Below, piece by piece: positions 7,475 to 8,468 of a stretch of 8,468 bases of DNA. Positions within the stretch are counted from its first letter, which is position 1; every line of letters starts with the position of its first letter. Where the stretch lies: assembly GCA_905205855.1 (NCBI GenBank), contig CAJLFL010000078.1, forward strand, positions 1 to 8,468, read 5' to 3'. The position numbers and the translations under genes were made by a program. Source of the stretch: an uncultured Eubacteriales bacterium (GTDB lineage Bacteria > Bacillota > Clostridia > Monoglobales > Monoglobaceae). Under the pieces are notes generated by a model. That model was not told the DNA's origin, made no database searches, and saw only the letters and a list, made by a program, of their open reading frames with translations.

Positions 7475-7495
7475 GACGTTTGGTTCTATTATCTT

Positions 7496-7675
7496 TTACA
7501 TATTCTCCGGCAAGTCCCCGATCTTACATCCAAGCACCGCAAATAATGCAATATAAAATTCCCGAAAGGGTGCAAATACCGTTGACTCCCTATATCAAAA
7601 TTCCATTGCAGTGAGTAGTTTATCATTTGACAGCTGTATGATTTATGTCTTTTTCCCGTCCCTCAAATACCTCCT
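7496..7675 (-). pseudogene. Small decayed minus-strand gene with ribosome binding site
   Basis: AGGAGGT (7675-7669) precedes a frame readable from TTG 7666 to TAA 7496. The frame is broken by an internal TAA (7645-7643) and TGA (7597-7595). Its last part reads YRESTVFAPFREFYIALFAV followed by LGCKIGDLPENM and the stop, which looks like genuine protein; the segment before the TGA reads IIQLSNDKLLTAMEF. A shifted frame (ATG 7626 to stop 7489, 45 residues) is unbroken, but it is rich in Arg and Cys and looks like a shadow. A terminator-like hairpin follows at 7474-7401. Together these suggest a former gene of about 50-60 codons. I cannot name the family with confidence. A small RNA is an alternative reading. 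Confidence 0.38.
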
Positions 7676-7683
7676 GTTAATCC

Positions 7684-7712
7684 TTGAAAAATCCCAAGAA
7701 TTATGTTATACT
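7684..7712 (+). promoter_or_regulatory. Strong sigma-A promoter of the Fic gene
   Basis: TTGAAA (7684-7689) and TATACT (7707-7712) match the consensus at 5/6 each, with the ideal 17-bp spacer and an extended -10 TG at 7704-7705. Transcription should start near 7719, giving a leader of about 145 nt before the Fic start codon. It is the best promoter match in the window. Confidence 0.7.
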
Positions 7713-7740
7713 ATACCGTGTGAGATTGTATTTTTGTAAA
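7710..7740 (-). promoter_or_regulatory. Possible leftward promoter overlapping the Fic promoter
   Basis: On the minus strand TTTACA (7740-7735) and TATAGT (7715-7710) match 5/6 each, but with a wide 19-bp spacer. The -10 box shares the TATACTATA sequence with the rightward promoter, so the two would compete. It would serve the small decayed frame starting near 7666. Confidence 0.3.
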
Positions 7741-7756
7741 AACAGAGAATCGAACC

Positions 7757-7828
7757 GTGGATAACGACCTTATACGCCGGTATTCAATGAAAGAGATTTG
7801 GAATATTGGGGCATTATACAGCCTTTAA
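7757..7828 (+). other. 23-codon leader open frame before the Fic gene
   Basis: Within the predicted transcript leader a frame runs from GTG 7757 (internal ATG at 7787) to TAA 7828 and reads (M)DNDLIRRYSMKEIWNIGA and on. No ribosome binding site is apparent. The words RYS-KE-IW weakly recall the start of adenylosuccinate lyases, but three residues are missing between them. It could be a leader peptide, a gene scrap or chance. Confidence 0.2.
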
Positions 7829-7864
7829 GACACAAGAATTATAATAACGAAATGAGGTGCAGAT

Positions 7865-8468
7865 ATGCCCGATCAGAATTGGCAATTTGAACTTGAAGCA
7901 TATATCAAGCAGGGCGAGCCTAGCCGAATCGAAAAAAGCGAGGCGTGGCAAACAGCCATCGGTTTACAGGCGGTTGACGGACTCAATACATCCGAATATT
8001 TGCTGGATACTGCAAAGGATCATATCGAGGGCAAAATCACCATTGATGAGGCACAGAAACGGATTTACAGTTATTATGAGCAGCGCTCTTCCCGCACCGA
8101 AGTGGAAAATGCAACCAAAGAGGCAGATATTGTATCTGCAAGAATTACAAAACTGTTAGGGGAAAAAGCGTTTCAGTTCTCTCCCGCCGAGTGGATTACG
8201 ATTCATCGCAGATTGTTTGAGGGCGTATTCGATCACGCAGGTCAGATTAGACAGTACAACATCACAAAGAAAGAGTGGGTGCTGAACGGCGATACCGTAA
8301 TCTATGCGGATTGGAACAGTATCAGAGAGACTTTAGATTATGATTTTGCCACCGAAAAGCAGTTTTCTTATGAGGGGCTTTCGGTCGAAGCGGCAGTAAA
8401 ACATCTTGCAAAGCCAAGACGCGAAAATACGGTGTTGAGTCCCACAGCAGATGAGTTCTCTCCTTTTG
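7865..8468 (+). CDS. VbhA-type antitoxin domain fused to Fic domain (incomplete)
   Basis: 201 codons run off the right edge. ATG 7865 follows GAGGTG at five bases. Residues about 24-75 (EAWQTAIGLQAVDGL, then TAKDHIEGKITIDEAQKRI) match the small helical VbhA antitoxin domain. Residues about 83-183 (SPAEWITIHRRLFEGVFDHA, GQIRQYNI, KKEWVLNGD) match the N-terminal half of Fic domains, enzymes that transfer AMP or related groups to target proteins. Such fusions are self-inhibited by [S/T]xxxE[G/N]; the aligned stretch here is LQAVDG (34-39), with Leu for Ser/Thr and Asp for Glu. The catalytic HxFx(D/E)GN motif should come soon after KHLAK (179-183), where the family as I remember it continues F-x-x-x-IWQIH. 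Instead PRRENTVLSP follows, and no other frame restores the expected sequence. The gene may be truncated or rearranged near 8413. It lies on accessory-looking DNA. Confidence 0.8.
   Translation, partial: MPDQNWQFELEAYIKQGEPSRIEKSEAWQTAIGLQAVDGLNTSEYLLDTAKDHIEGKITIDEAQKRIYSYYEQRSSRTEVENATKEADIVSARITKLLGEKAFQFSPAEWITIHRRLFEGVFDHAGQIRQYNITKKEWVLNGDTVIYADWNSIRETLDYDFATEKQFSYEGLSVEAAVKHLAKPRRENTVLSPTADEFSPF

Noticed and set aside
7365..7556. 63-codon plus-strand open frame starting ATGGCGCAAGAT
   Set aside because: It has no ribosome binding site and runs through both arms of the long hairpin, and its hydrophobic look comes from the T-rich inner sequence. Judged a chance frame.
7381..7576. Inverted repeat TTTGCACC (7381-7388) / GGTGCAAA (7569-7576) as element ends
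   Set aside because: Only eight bases match, no target duplication flanks them, and they cut through the decayed frame. Chance is likely.
7857..8159. 100-codon plus-strand frame overlapping the start of the Fic gene
   Set aside because: It is a shifted reading of the Fic gene. The Fic frame has the ribosome binding site and recognisable family sequence.

Overview
The window looks like a chromosomal piece of a low-to-moderate-GC Gram-positive anaerobe, most likely a Clostridia gut-type lineage (Lachnospiraceae/Oscillospiraceae-like). The grounds are strong AGGAGG-type ribosome binding sites, TTG starts, a lipoprotein-type solute-binding protein and a YesM/YesN-type two-component system. This placement is inference; no taxonomic marker gene is present.

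Left part (1-3751, all on the minus strand): a carbohydrate ABC importer operon of the LplA-LplB-LplC / YtcQ-YteP-YtcP type. The transcription order is lipoprotein sugar-binding protein (3751-2261), permease 1 (TTG start 2182-1214), permease 2 (1199-321) and a secreted protein cut by the window edge (TTG start 231-1). No ATPase gene is present, as is common in this transporter class, which usually borrows a shared MsmX-type ATPase. GC-rich hairpins sit directly behind the stop codons of the binding-protein gene and of permease 2. The first is an 18-bp stem that probably protects the binding-protein mRNA.

Middle part (3752-7219): a 170-bp divergent promoter region, then a plus-strand pair with an 8-nt overlap. 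The pair encodes a membrane sensor histidine kinase (3922-5703) and an AraC-type response regulator (5696-7219). The divergent arrangement suggests that the pair senses an extracellular glycan or sugar and controls the importer operon.

Right part (7220-8468): an accessory-looking junction. About 640 bp without an intact gene holds a small decayed minus-strand reading frame with its own ribosome binding site and a long terminator-like hairpin (7401-7474), a short leftover frame at 7222-7362, and a strong plus-strand promoter (7684-7712) with a 23-codon leader frame. The promoter faces a VbhA-antitoxin/Fic-domain fusion gene (7865 to the window end). Its reading frame departs from the sequence expected for the family near 8413, just before the catalytic HxFx(D/E)GN motif should appear. 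The Fic protein is therefore truncated, rearranged, or affected by a sequence junction at the end of the window.

No CRISPR array, rRNA, tRNA or intact insertion sequence was seen.
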